Shown here: one piece after another, positions 56,701 to 64,000 of the stretch
Layout: every line of letters starts with the position of its first letter
Numbering within the stretch: the first letter of the stretch is position 1
NCBI GenBank assembly: GCA_009760855.2
Contig: WPIO01000001.1
Location: 6,937,001 to 7,001,000, forward strand
Direction of reading: 5' to 3'
Length of the DNA: 64,000 nucleotides
From: Cristatella mucedo
Taxonomy: Eukaryota; Bryozoa; Phylactolaemata; Cristatellidae
The notes under the pieces: generated by a model
Seen by the model: only the letters and a program-made list of their open reading frames with translations
Told to the model about the DNA's origin: nothing
Databases searched by the model: none
Position numbers and translations under genes: made by a program

Positions 56701-59700
56701 TCTTCGTTGTTGATGATCTCATCTGCTACTGGATCTAGGCCTTCTTCTCAGCATACTACACCTAGAGGTATGTTATTTATTGTTTGTAAAACAGACTGCC
56801 TATGCTCCCAATTTTAAGTGTGGTCGATGGTGCTTATCAATTGCTACCAAAGTTGTTCTTACCTGTTTTGTTCTTTGAGAAATGTTTATAACCTTGCATT
56901 TTTTTCTTTTGTTCCACTCGTTGATGATCTTTGTTAGCATGTCAAAGGTCTGACTGGTGACAAAGCATTATTTAACATGACTAACCCTTGGGTATATTTA
57001 TAACTATAATTTTGAATGGATATTTTTAGATGTAGGTTATGGAGACAGGGTAGAACAAGAATAGATCGTGAATGCTTTGCACTTTAGTTTATTTATCTTA
57101 TGTTCAAATTACTCTTGTAGATAATAGTCAGCAAATTAATGAATGCTTTTGCTTATCTTACCTGAACTTTGGTGCGGTTTTGTATACTGTGTGTGGATGC
57201 ATTCAGTCAATGTAAAAAAAAAAAGAAGCCTGGCACCTTGAGACTGCAAAAAGATTGCAGTGTCTCACGAGCCTCAGGCCAATATAGTGCCTCGTTGAAG
57301 AGACAAATCGTGAGGCAATAGCGATGACAAATGAGGCTAATATTAGAGGCAAATACTGCAGATTGCCAATTAGCTTTGCATGCAAGGTAACAAACAACAG
57401 AAGGAAAAACCAGCATGTTTTGGTAGCTTCTGCGGCTGCTCCTGCCTTACGGCTCGGTCATGGTTTTTGGAATGATAATTTTTTGTAGCATCATCCTTCG
57501 ATTTTGAAAGATATTTCGCTATAAAAAAAAGTCGTTAACGATTCCGAATTTTTGTACTTCATTCATTGTTAGATATTAATTTTCAGGAACCCCCTCACTT
57601 AGCGGTTTCAGAAGAGAATCCTAGCAAAGCAATGTATATACTATTATGCTCGAGTATTAAATAAGTCTCTGGTGGTTTAGGAAAAAATACCCTCACCTGG
57701 AGAAAATACCTTGAGCAAGAATCGCTGAAGGACTCGTTGCAGTCATTCGTTTCTGATCTCGGTTAGATAGGTTTGGCTACACGTGTCCATGGTTGCAAAA
57801 TTTCAAGTTCAAGAACTTTTGATGGCATTAATAGCAAAACATATCCAGCTGAAGTGAGAATGAACTACTCCAGTGGTTTAAAAACATCATTGAATTAAAA
57901 ATTAAAATTTCACGTTAATCCATGCAGTATTGGCTGAGTTATGTAATTTGCAAGGCACAAAGCTACACTGTGAATGAAGCTATTTAAAGTCGCACGCGTG
58001 TACCTCAACAATCTGCTTACTTCAACAATCTGCAAATATGTACCTCGGTGTACTGAGGTTCAACAAGTAGGCGCACAAGTCGTATATGATGCAGAGTTAA
58101 ATAAAATTATCTGTAAATATGTTGCTTCCTGTTTACTTCCAGGTTAGACATGGTTTGCATAAATCACGTTTGTAACACACCTTTTACAAGGAATCGTCAA
58201 AACTTTATCTCCAGTTTCTAACATATTTATCTTTTGAATGGTACCATAAGCAAATATTTGATTGTTTACCTAATCTGCTCAGTATTTTCTCAGCGTTTCC
58301 CCTTAATTAGAGTGAATTGCGGTGGATTGCTCAAATTTGTTACACCCTTTTTAGTGCTTGTCTAAGCATGATACCGTACATGTGATTACTTCTTGGTTAC
58401 TGATTCTCTTGCAGGGAGTTTAAGCACCTTGATAGATGTATAGTTCTCTTAAGGCGCTTTACAAACGGCTTTTTTATATTTTTATCCCAGTCTCGCCCTT
58501 TTTGATAGTATCCGTCTGTAATTTCATGCTCTTCTTTGAAGAAATACATCCGGGAGCCTCAAAGGCAGTTGGAGTATCAGCCTCATTGGATGCCACGCCA
58601 ACTCAGGATGAGCAGGAAGATAGGCGAGCAAGGGGGGATGATGACGACCACCAGATGTCAGGAGATGAGCAACCGAGCAATGGTGACGATGAAAGCGAAC
58701 AGGAAGAAGAGGCAGAGCATCAAGGGGAAGAGGAGGGGGAAGACCGAGGTCAACAAGAGGAGCCAGATGATGCCATTAGTTCCAGTGATGTGAGTGCTGC
58801 TTGTTCTTATAAGCTCACCTTTAACTGCATTACTAATTGTGCAACTATTGATATTATAGATCTCCTAATTAAATAAAAATTTTGCCAAACAGGATTCTAA
58901 CCCCATTTCTGTAACCGGTGCCACTTGCTGCTGCTGCAGACACTGTGGGGATATGTATATATATTATTTTGTATGCTTCAGGAAAATGCAGAAAGTGGTA
59001 CTTCGGATGGCGAGCAAAGCCAAAATGAGGAGGAGGATTATGAGGAAGGCAGTGAGAAGGCATCGTACGAAGATGAGCAGGGCTACGGTGGAGAGCAAGA
59101 TGATGTAGAACAGCGAGACGACGAGGCTGATGGTCGTTTACCATTCCAACCAAGATCAAAGGTAACTGCATCTCCTCAGAATTTTTTTTTATCAGAGAAT
59201 GATAGGCCTTTCGGAGGCTGTGGCTCATATCAAAACCATCTCAGGTACCCATGTTTTTTTTAGAAGCTTTGTGTCGTGGCAACCGAAAGGTCTGAAGGCC
59301 AGTTATCGGTTCATTCTTATCAATAATGTTTTGTTAGTTTTCAGTTGTCATTCCATTCATTGCTATGCAGGAGAAGAAATTGAACCATGTCGCCGATCTA
59401 ACCCATCTTGTGGTTGATATTTCTGCTCATTATTGTGTTGATGTTGCTTGTTGTGCTTGTTTGATCCAACAGCTGTTCACAATGCTCCTTTATAAATATA
59501 AAATATAATTCATCTGTATTGCACCCTCAATGAACTTAAATCTCTATTCAGGCGTTTTGCATATGCCACGGGGATGGAACCCACTACCTCGATAATCAAA
59601 TACATTCACTTTGACCTTGGTCGAGGCTAGCAACTTCACCACTGGGCTAAATAACCGCGGCGGTAGGCTGCCACTATGTGGCCTTAATCAGTCTATATGG

Positions 59701-62700
59701 CCTTAAGCTTGTTGAAGTTTGAGCTAATCTCTTCCTCTGCCGTGATCTTACAAGTTTTTTTTGCGGCTGAATGGGCGTGTTCGTGTAATTTTTTATCCAC
59801 GACCAAATGTGTTTTGTTATATTGGAAGCTCTTTCTCGTTCCTGGTCATGTGCCAGTTCTCAATAGTCACTCGTGATCTATTTGTCGTTGTTCATTTTAT
59901 CCTCATGTTTCCTTTTTGTGAGCTCATCAATTATATCATGGTAGAGAGTGAGTTTTAACCTTGCGCTGGCTTGTAGTTATGACAAAACAATTAACTTGAA
60001 TGTATCTTGATACAATGCCTAGTAAATTGCGGGCAGCTAACCCGTTCTTGTCCTTAGTCGATGGATACACCTTTGAACAGGGTACATGATAGCGCGTAGC
60101 ATGAACTTGCTTTGGCATTGCTAGTATCTTTCATTATCTTATGCATATCTGTGACAGTAGCAACCTCATTTATATAGTGGGCAGTGGCTAGCATTCCTGC
60201 TTGCAGTGGGCAATAAACAATTGCTAGCTGCAGAACTCGGAAGCCACGACATGGGTCGTGACGTTCAAGCACCTTACCCCTAGGCTAAGACCCAGAATCA
60301 GTGCAGCTGTATACAATGTATACAATGGCCAAGTGTGCTTCTTACGTCAGTGTTTCTATTTTAGTTTGAGAGTGATCACTCGGAAAGCAGCAGCAGCAGT
60401 GATGGTGGGTCTGCCGACCAGGAGGGTGGTGACGGTGGCCTCAATGAAAGCTATGAGCAAGACGAACATGAGGAGGACGAACGAGACGGTGCACATAGTG
60501 ATGGAAAAGCAGTGGAAGAGTCCGGATCTGATGCAGACAGTGTCGACAGTAATGGAGACCATGATGAAGAACCTGAAGCCATTTATGAAAATGCACAGCT
60601 GCCCATACCGGCTGCGCCTTCGCCACCCAAGATGAAGCCTGCCCCATCAAAACCAGCTCTACCTCCCTACTACCCTGCTATCCAAGGATGTCGGAATGTA
60701 GATGAATTCAAGTGTCTGAACAGGATCGAAGAGGGTACATATGGTGTTGTTTATCGAGCTGAAGACTTAAAGAAAGGTTTGTGACTTTATCAGAGCTTCA
60801 TGGCATATAAAGAAAGCCAGCTAATGACTGGGTGATGTAGCACATTAGCATTTTTTCTCGTAGTCGGTCGTCATATGGCATCGCACTGCATGCAGGTATT
60901 CTGTTGCTAATATTTTTACTGATCGAATATGGTTGTCAAGAAACATGCAAGCGTGCATTGTTTGTATCAGCTAGGCTGCAAGTAACTTTTTGCAGCAACA
61001 GCTCATGCTGGCCTTATTCTTCCATTTCATGTAGGAAGATAAACCTGCGACTTTATCATTTGTGCCAATTGTAATGTTTTTAACCGATAGTTAGCTTGTT
61101 GAAAGCAGATGCAGGAATGAATCAGTGTAGTGCTTATAGTGCGATAGCAGCAATGCCCAAGGTAATCCTCACTGATTATACTGGTTACTTTGTGTGATCA
61201 GAGTCAGTTTTGGATATTTAAAAGGATGGCTGCTCGATGACGTCCAACTTGTCATCCTTTGTGAAGCCACTGAAAGTGCCAGTATGGCTCATTCTTTGTG
61301 TTGTGGCCCAATACAGCCATTCGTGAGTTCTGCTGGGTCTAACTCCTTTCCCAAAGTTGGCAGATGCTAACGTACACTTTTTTACCAGCAAGAAACTAGT
61401 GCCGAAAGCATAATCAGAACTACTCATCCTTAGGCTACTGATTTTTTGCTCACTCAACATGCACGTGTGCAGTTAATGTACAGTGGCTGCTCATGCAATA
61501 TTGCACAATAGCCCAATCGAAGTTTTTTTTACTTCAGCTTGCATGTTTGCCATAAATGGGAAGTGTTGCATTGTTGTGTTACGAACTTCAAATTCTAGCA
61601 TCTACTTTGCCATAGTCTTTTATAACCAAGATTGAAAATATCATATAGTAATGGTAATAGGGCTGACAATTATTGACCTGTGGTTTTTAAGAGCCCTCTT
61701 ATTTCATAGCAAATTCTTCTTGCCTTTCTATTCCCATTGACAACTAGTGAGAGCGGTTTAAGTTATCACGGTAGCCTGTTGTGGTGCTATAAGTATGAGC
61801 ACTGCCTGCAAATGCATAGCCCCTGTACAATCCAGCTGCAAACAGCCACATATAGGTGTACATTGTGACTCCCCTCACTTTCTTCGAGAGTTCATGAGCT
61901 GTGATACTGTAATAGGACACTGTGAGCCTACCTGCCTTGATCGAGCTCTCTTCCTTGGCTATGTTGAAATCGTCTATAATACGTATGGTTCATTGCCCAG
62001 CTGTCTTTTACATGGTAAGAAGCTGTATCCTTCCTAAACTTGGTCCACGTGGAATTTGTATGCCCAAGGGTAATAGGATTTGAGCTGGGTGGGAACCATT
62101 TGACTCACAACCTTCCAAGGTTATGGTATTCTCAGCATAGCACCCGTGGTTGACTGCCATACCAGTATGCCATACCATAGCGGTATTTTACGACGTTTTT
62201 GTAAATATGGTCAGCTTGCTTGGTCTTCCAGTTCAACCAATCTGCTGGTTCTGCTGGATCTCGGCAGCTTTTGATATCATTGTTATCATTGGTTCATTTA
62301 TTCTTTTTGCAGTGGCTGTCATCTCGCCTTGGTATCTCTGGCAGTACGTTGGGGTGGTATAAGTTCTATCTTAGTGGGCGATTTTGAAACTGTTATGTAA
62401 TCGGTCATGGTCAACGTGTGATTCTTTTAAGTTTTGGGTTTGGATACCCCAGGGATCTGTTCTAGATGCTCTTATTTTGATAGTTTCTACCATTCTTTTT
62501 GCTGTATAACACCATGTACAATCCAGGCTTGACTGCAGTGCAAGTGGCATGCAGCTGTAACCGTCTGTAAGTTCACAAAGTCACAAAGACAATGTGGGTG
62601 TTACACAGGAGAGTTTTGTATAGCACACTCGAAGACTAAGCGGGTTTCTTTACGCACGTGGCTGTGCTTAAATTTCTTTGCATCTCCCACAGCATTAAAC

Positions 62701-63768
62701 TGTCCCTTGCAGCTTGTTTGCCAATATTACCGTCATTTGCACATGGATGGCAGATAACTTTTCTCAAATTGGGAAGCGGTAAGACCAATTTGATAGTCAT
62801 GGCACTTTTTAGCAACCGAAAGTATAGCCATCAAATTATCCCAGCAAGCATATTCCTTGTAGACTGCCTCAGCATGGAATCTGGGTGTCCTGTTCCAAAT
62901 GACCTTTACCCAGGTGACCACATTTGCTCCATAGTCAAATCGGCCTACTTTCAGCTAAGTGTTATTGCAAAAGCAGTACTGCATTTGGGTGTGCTTAGAT
63001 AAAGGTACCATGGTCAATTGGATCCATGGATTTGCAACATCTCATCGAGACTGTTGAAACTCTCTCCTTTTGGGTCTTCCTGCCTGCCTGCCCGTTTAAA
63101 AAGATGCTTACAGGTGGTGTAAAAAGCAGCAGTTAGATTTGTGTGTGGTAAATATAGCAACTGGCATATTAGATCTCCACTCCATTAAACAGCTTGTCGA
63201 CTTCAAAATCGTATCACTCAGTTTCAGGTCTTTCCATTCTCTTTGGTCCAGCTGAACCATTTACTTGTCAGACTTTCTCATGTACCACCCTCTCCATTGA
63301 CTAGTGGTTTTAGCTGCACCTCTAACCAAGTTCAAGTCTCTTGGAGACTTTGCCTTCAGTAGCTATGCACCCGAAGTCTAGAACTCACTAACAGCTGACG
63401 TCACGACATCTGTCTTGACTGTTTGAATGACAAGAACTCAAGCTGTTTCGCACAGCATTTGCTCTATGTGAATGCTCCTTTATATGGTTATCCCTGCTGA
63501 AAGTGTGCATGCAATGTGCATGTCAATCAGTTTATATTATTGTTATATTCATTTTGTTAGCCTTCAATACATTCTCTTGTGGCCAAGTGATAATTTGTGC
63601 GATTAAAAGCATGCTCATCACGATAGATCATGACCTGTTTTTTTAGCGGAAATCGTTGCTTTGAAAAGACTTAAGATGGAAAAAGAAAAGGAAGGTTTCC
63701 CTATTACCTCACTGCGAGAAATTAATACGTTGCTCAAGGCTCAGCACCCTAACGTCGTACATGTCAGA
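42495..63768 (+). CDS. CDK11: CDK11 (PITSLRE cyclin-dependent kinase), 5' half, nine coding exons, partial at right edge
   Basis: CDK11 pairs with L-type cyclins and phosphorylates splicing and transcription factors in the nucleus. Exons: 42495-42562 (acceptor at 42480), 48981-49069, 50581-50737, 50828-51000, 56543-56767, 58542-58789, 58982-59161, 60365-60776 and 63647-63768. All phases join, giving 558 residues so far. The N-terminal half is the usual charged region: [19 protein letters not shown] (matching a conserved stretch of vertebrate CDK11), [12 protein letters not shown]-rich ([10 protein letters not shown]), then long Glu/Asp-rich exons. The kinase domain starts near 495 ([20 protein letters not shown]), with the glycine loop at 500-506, the catalytic lysine K524 in VALKRL, and the name-giving PITSLRE at 536-542. 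The catalytic loop and C-lobe lie beyond the window. The exon ending at 51000 has a GC donor (AAG|GCAAGT). An extra 5' exon near 40525 is possible. Introns up to 6.4 kb are packed with repeats. Confidence 0.93.
43797..44000. mobile_element. SPIN/URR1-like hAT non-autonomous element with terminal inverted repeats
   Basis: The element runs from CAGTGGTTCTCAACC (43805) to GGTTGAGAACCGCTG (43992): 15-base inverted ends differing at one or two places. Inside are TAATACAGTTCCTCATG, CCCCAACCATACAATTAT, GGTCTTAGGCGACCCCC, GTGAAAGGGTCGTTTGAC and GGGATCGCGACC, the order I know from the SPIN/URR1 group of hAT elements. The flanks CTTTAGGT (43797-43804) and CTTTGGGG (43993-44000) agree at six of eight bases, fitting the 8-base duplication of hAT insertions. 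It lies in CDK11 intron 1 and has no transposase. Confidence 0.85.
44001..45462. other. CDK11 intron 1, unassigned part
   Basis: No CDK11-like exon or shared repeat recognised. Short frames at 44489-45105 have no similarity. Confidence 0.35.
45463..45790 (+). mobile_element. SINE B, two tandem copies
   Basis: Copies at about 45466-45622 and 45646-45790 each have a tRNA-like head (B boxes GGGTTTGAATCC and GAGTTCGAATTC) and the body GGTGGTGATAGCCGTAAAGG / AGTGGTGATAGCCGTTAAGG. They end GAGGCTGTTAAATCAGCTA and GAGACTGTTTAATCAGCTA. A 23-base T-rich spacer separates them. Confidence 0.75.
45810..46490. mobile_element. Inverted-repeat element with C-rich ends and telomere-like inner repeats
   Basis: The left end carries GACATTTCCCCCTGG, a run of C, GACATTCCC and GGACATTTCCCCTGG (45825-45900). 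The right end carries the reverse complement in matching order (GGGGAATGTCGGGG, GGAATGTCC, CCAGGGG..GGAAATGTCC; 46410-46486). The left inner part (45900-45995) has degenerate TTTAGGG/TTAGGG units (GGGTTTAGTGTTTAGGG). The middle encodes nothing recognisable. This looks like a non-autonomous DNA element of unknown class; flanking CA-rich repeats hide any target duplication. Confidence 0.5.
46624..47055. repeat. Dispersed repeat R, copy 1 (CDK11 intron 1)
   Basis: Shares many blocks in the same order with 55414-55985: TTGATTTTCYTA, AAATGACCC.RTTTTGCA, GCACTGCRATGTAAGATTTAC.TGATGCACC, TTTGCYAAATGCA, TAGGTGTTTRCCAAGACTT. The two copies are strongly diverged. The minus strand may once have been coding ([11 protein letters not shown]), but the family is not recognised. 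Confidence 0.55.
47056..47649. other. CDK11 intron 1, unassigned
   Basis: Nothing recognised. Confidence 0.3.
47650..47855 (+). repeat. (GT)n microsatellite with a LINE/SINE tail remnant
   Basis: GT-rich tract from 47650 to 47792, pure for about the last 80 bases, then TTTTGTATAGCATTCTAAGAG..AGCTTTAC, a decayed hairpin tail of the LINE/SINE type. In the CDK11 pre-mRNA this gives a long UG repeat inside intron 1. Confidence 0.9.
47856..48699. other. CDK11 intron 1, unassigned
   Basis: No exon or repeat family recognised. Confidence 0.3.
48700..48877 (+). mobile_element. Family C repeat, copy 5
   Basis: GTGCGCTATATAAAACTCTC, TTGCGTAACACCCACATAG, TCTTTATGACTTTGTGGAGT, GACGGAGATACATTACA. The part before 48795 is diverged. 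It lies about 100 bases upstream of the CDK11 exon at 48981. Confidence 0.65.
49378..49468 (+). mobile_element. Family C repeat, diverged copy
   Basis: GAGTGCCTATAGAAAATTCTC, AGCATAACACTTTC, TTAGTCTTTGTGCCTTTGTGG and AATTAAAGATG match family C with many substitutions. No ATTAC tail is present. Confidence 0.5.
49469..50580. other. CDK11 intron 2, unassigned
   Basis: Contains a short imperfect duplication (GGCTTGAAGAAGAAAGGGCT / GGCTTGAAGAAGAAATGGCT, 49521-49573). Nothing else was recognised. Confidence 0.35.
51001..52429. other. Start of CDK11 intron 4, unassigned
   Basis: After the GC donor at 51001 the frame runs on 15 codons to a TAG. No further exon or known repeat was seen. Confidence 0.35.
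52430..53330 (-). pseudogene. Decayed gene of an uncharacterised multicopy (probably transposon-borne) family
   Basis: Minus-strand frames in order: at 53305-53114 [32 protein letters not shown] and GDLK; at 53083-52870 [12 protein letters not shown]; near 52690-52600 [19 protein letters not shown]; near 52540-52470 [16 protein letters not shown] recall this set (FIDSS..SLKAVLLHNGNK, GDLK, a CFLCLWDSR region, NHKA.NY, YNE..M.DYIWGL) from an uncharacterised protein present in many copies in invertebrate genomes. Several frameshifts and stops show it is dead. It lies antisense inside a CDK11 intron. Confidence 0.55.
53331..54206. other. CDK11 intron 4, unassigned
   Basis: The part to about 53560 may be the upstream end of the decayed gene on the minus strand. 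A short direct duplication (TAACAAGATGTGTATTCTTG) lies at 53671-53723. Otherwise nothing was seen. Confidence 0.35.
54207..54420. mobile_element. pogo/Tigger-like MITE
   Basis: Repeated TATAAGAATA / TATGGGAATACTC units end in TTATAAGCGGGGTTGACCGTA. The left end TACTATCGACTCCACATATA is an imperfect inverted match of that right end, with TA at both borders. This layout is known from pogo-type elements; no transposase is present. Confidence 0.5.
54421..55413. other. CDK11 intron 4, unassigned
   Basis: AT-rich sequence, no recognised feature. Confidence 0.3.
55414..55985. repeat. Dispersed repeat R, copy 2 (CDK11 intron 4)
   Basis: The longer partner of 46624-47055 in the same orientation. Shared blocks include GCACTGCGATGTAAGATTTAC, TTTGCTAAATGCATGAACTAA and TTAGGTGTTTGCCAAGACTTC. 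It holds about 140 bases more in the middle. Confidence 0.55.
56190..56345 (-). mobile_element. SINE B, single copy
   Basis: AAGCTGATTGAACAGCCTC, TTTGTATAGCAACAGAAGAG, ACGGCTGTCACCGG, then in reverse a B box (GACTCGAACCCACGG) and CCCCTGGGCTAAGA at the A box. It is a complete unit upstream of the CDK11 exon at 56543. Confidence 0.7.
56768..58541. other. CDK11 intron 5
   Basis: Mostly unassigned AT-rich sequence. A short plus-strand LINE/SINE tail remnant (AGTTCTCTTAAGGCGCTTTAC) lies at about 58440-58462. Confidence 0.4.
59497..59665 (-). mobile_element. SINE A, subfamily with inserted AAT.ATACATTCA stretch
   Basis: ATTGCACCCTCAATGAACTT, CAGGCGTTTTGCATATGCC, GGGGATGGAACCCACTACC, ATCAAATACATTCACTTTGA and CACTGGGCTAAATA follow the SINE A order and share the extra stretch with the copy at 38591. 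Confidence 0.65.
60160..60293 (-). mobile_element. SINE B, truncated copy
   Basis: ATTTATATAGTGGGCAGTGGC, GCTTGCAGTGGGCAATAAAC, then AACTCGGAAGCCACGAC and CACCTTACCCCTAGGCTAAGA. It ends about 70 bases before the CDK11 exon at 60365. Confidence 0.55.
60777..62199. other. CDK11 intron 8, unassigned part
   Basis: No exon-like frame with kinase similarity; the next coding exon (63647) follows directly in kinase sequence. No known repeat was recognised here. Confidence 0.4.
62200..63500 (+). mobile_element. Degraded L2/CR1-like LINE in CDK11 intron 8, split by a family C copy
   Basis: Plus-strand pieces in LINE order: a [10 protein letters not shown]-like motif A (62250-62285), [11 protein letters not shown]-like (about 62440-62475), [20 protein letters not shown] (62730-62790), then [10 protein letters not shown] and a [12 protein letters not shown]-like C-terminal end (63330-63410). 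Stops and frameshifts abound. A family C repeat (minus strand, 62562-62665) interrupts it. Confidence 0.65.
62562..62665 (-). mobile_element. Family C repeat, copy 6
   Basis: ACCGTCTGTAAGTTCACAAAG, CACAAAGACAATGTGGGTG, TTACACAGGAGAGTTTTGTA, TAGCACACTCGAAGACTAAGC in reverse family C order. Confidence 0.65.
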
Positions 63769-64000
63769 GTAAGTTATCGGTTAATGTCTCAGGCTCCTTA
63801 CTATTAGCGTGCCTTTATCAGTTGAAGCGATGATATGAGGAGCATCCCGGTTGTTGTGGCTATGGCCACCGTGGATAACAAGGTGCAGTAGCCAGAGGTG
63901 CACCGGAGCCATTGCTCAGCTTTGGTTTTGAAAACTATTCCATGCTATGGCCTGAATCTGGCTTCTTGTTTGGAGTTTGTGTCAGGGCTCACCTGAGGTC
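63769..64000. other. Start of the next CDK11 intron, cut by the window edge
   Basis: The donor AGA|GTAAGT follows HVR of the kinase domain. No further exon is visible before the right edge. Confidence 0.6.

Overview
The window is nuclear DNA of an invertebrate metazoan. It has spliced protein genes with GT-AG and a few GC-AG introns, animal-type nuclear proteins (two TDP-43 homologues, a Tonsoku-like protein, CDK11), and many non-LTR retrotransposons, tRNA-derived SINEs, DNA transposon remnants and microsatellites. There are no operons, Shine-Dalgarno sites, CRISPR arrays or true tRNA/rRNA genes. The species cannot be named from the sequence alone.

Layout. 939-3244 (+) is a six-exon TDP-43 (TARDBP) homologue with a short, divergent C-terminal tail. 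9618-17141 (-) is a second, five-exon TDP-43 homologue with the full-length low-complexity C-terminal domain; the two paralogues point at each other. 18055-19400 (-) is a broken TTF-type zinc-finger/hAT-like transposase. 21455-24840 (-) is a nearly full-length but dead L2/CR1-like LINE, with a foreign insert splitting its reverse-transcriptase active site. 25400-28600 is a very GC-rich block with a minus-strand ORF for an unrecognised protein of about 453 residues. 29268-32170 holds a gutted Ty3/Gypsy-like LTR element (minus strand), one LTR of which carries a nested LINE. 33233-38242 (+) encodes a complete TONSL homologue in one uninterrupted exon. From about 42.5 kb (+) to the right edge runs the 5' half of CDK11 (PITSLRE kinase): nine coding exons are visible, and the gene leaves the window just after the PITSLRE helix.

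The spaces between genes and the large introns are mostly repeats. At least nine fragments come from one L2/CR1-like LINE group. SINE A shares the LINE 3' hairpin tail. SINE B twice occurs as head-to-tail pairs. Family C is an unclassified repeat ending in ATTAC units. Two copies strongly resemble the SPIN/URR1 group of hAT elements. There are also a pogo-like MITE, an inverted-repeat element with C-rich termini and telomere-like inner repeats, and a decayed gene of an uncharacterised multicopy invertebrate family.

The main genes share RNA-processing, kinase and genome-maintenance themes: TDP-43 binds UG-rich RNA and controls splicing, CDK11 phosphorylates splicing and transcription factors, and TONSL reads new histones at damaged replication forks. 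Nothing shows that they are co-regulated. All exon joins are inferred from reading frame, splice consensus and remembered family similarity; no alignment or search could be run.
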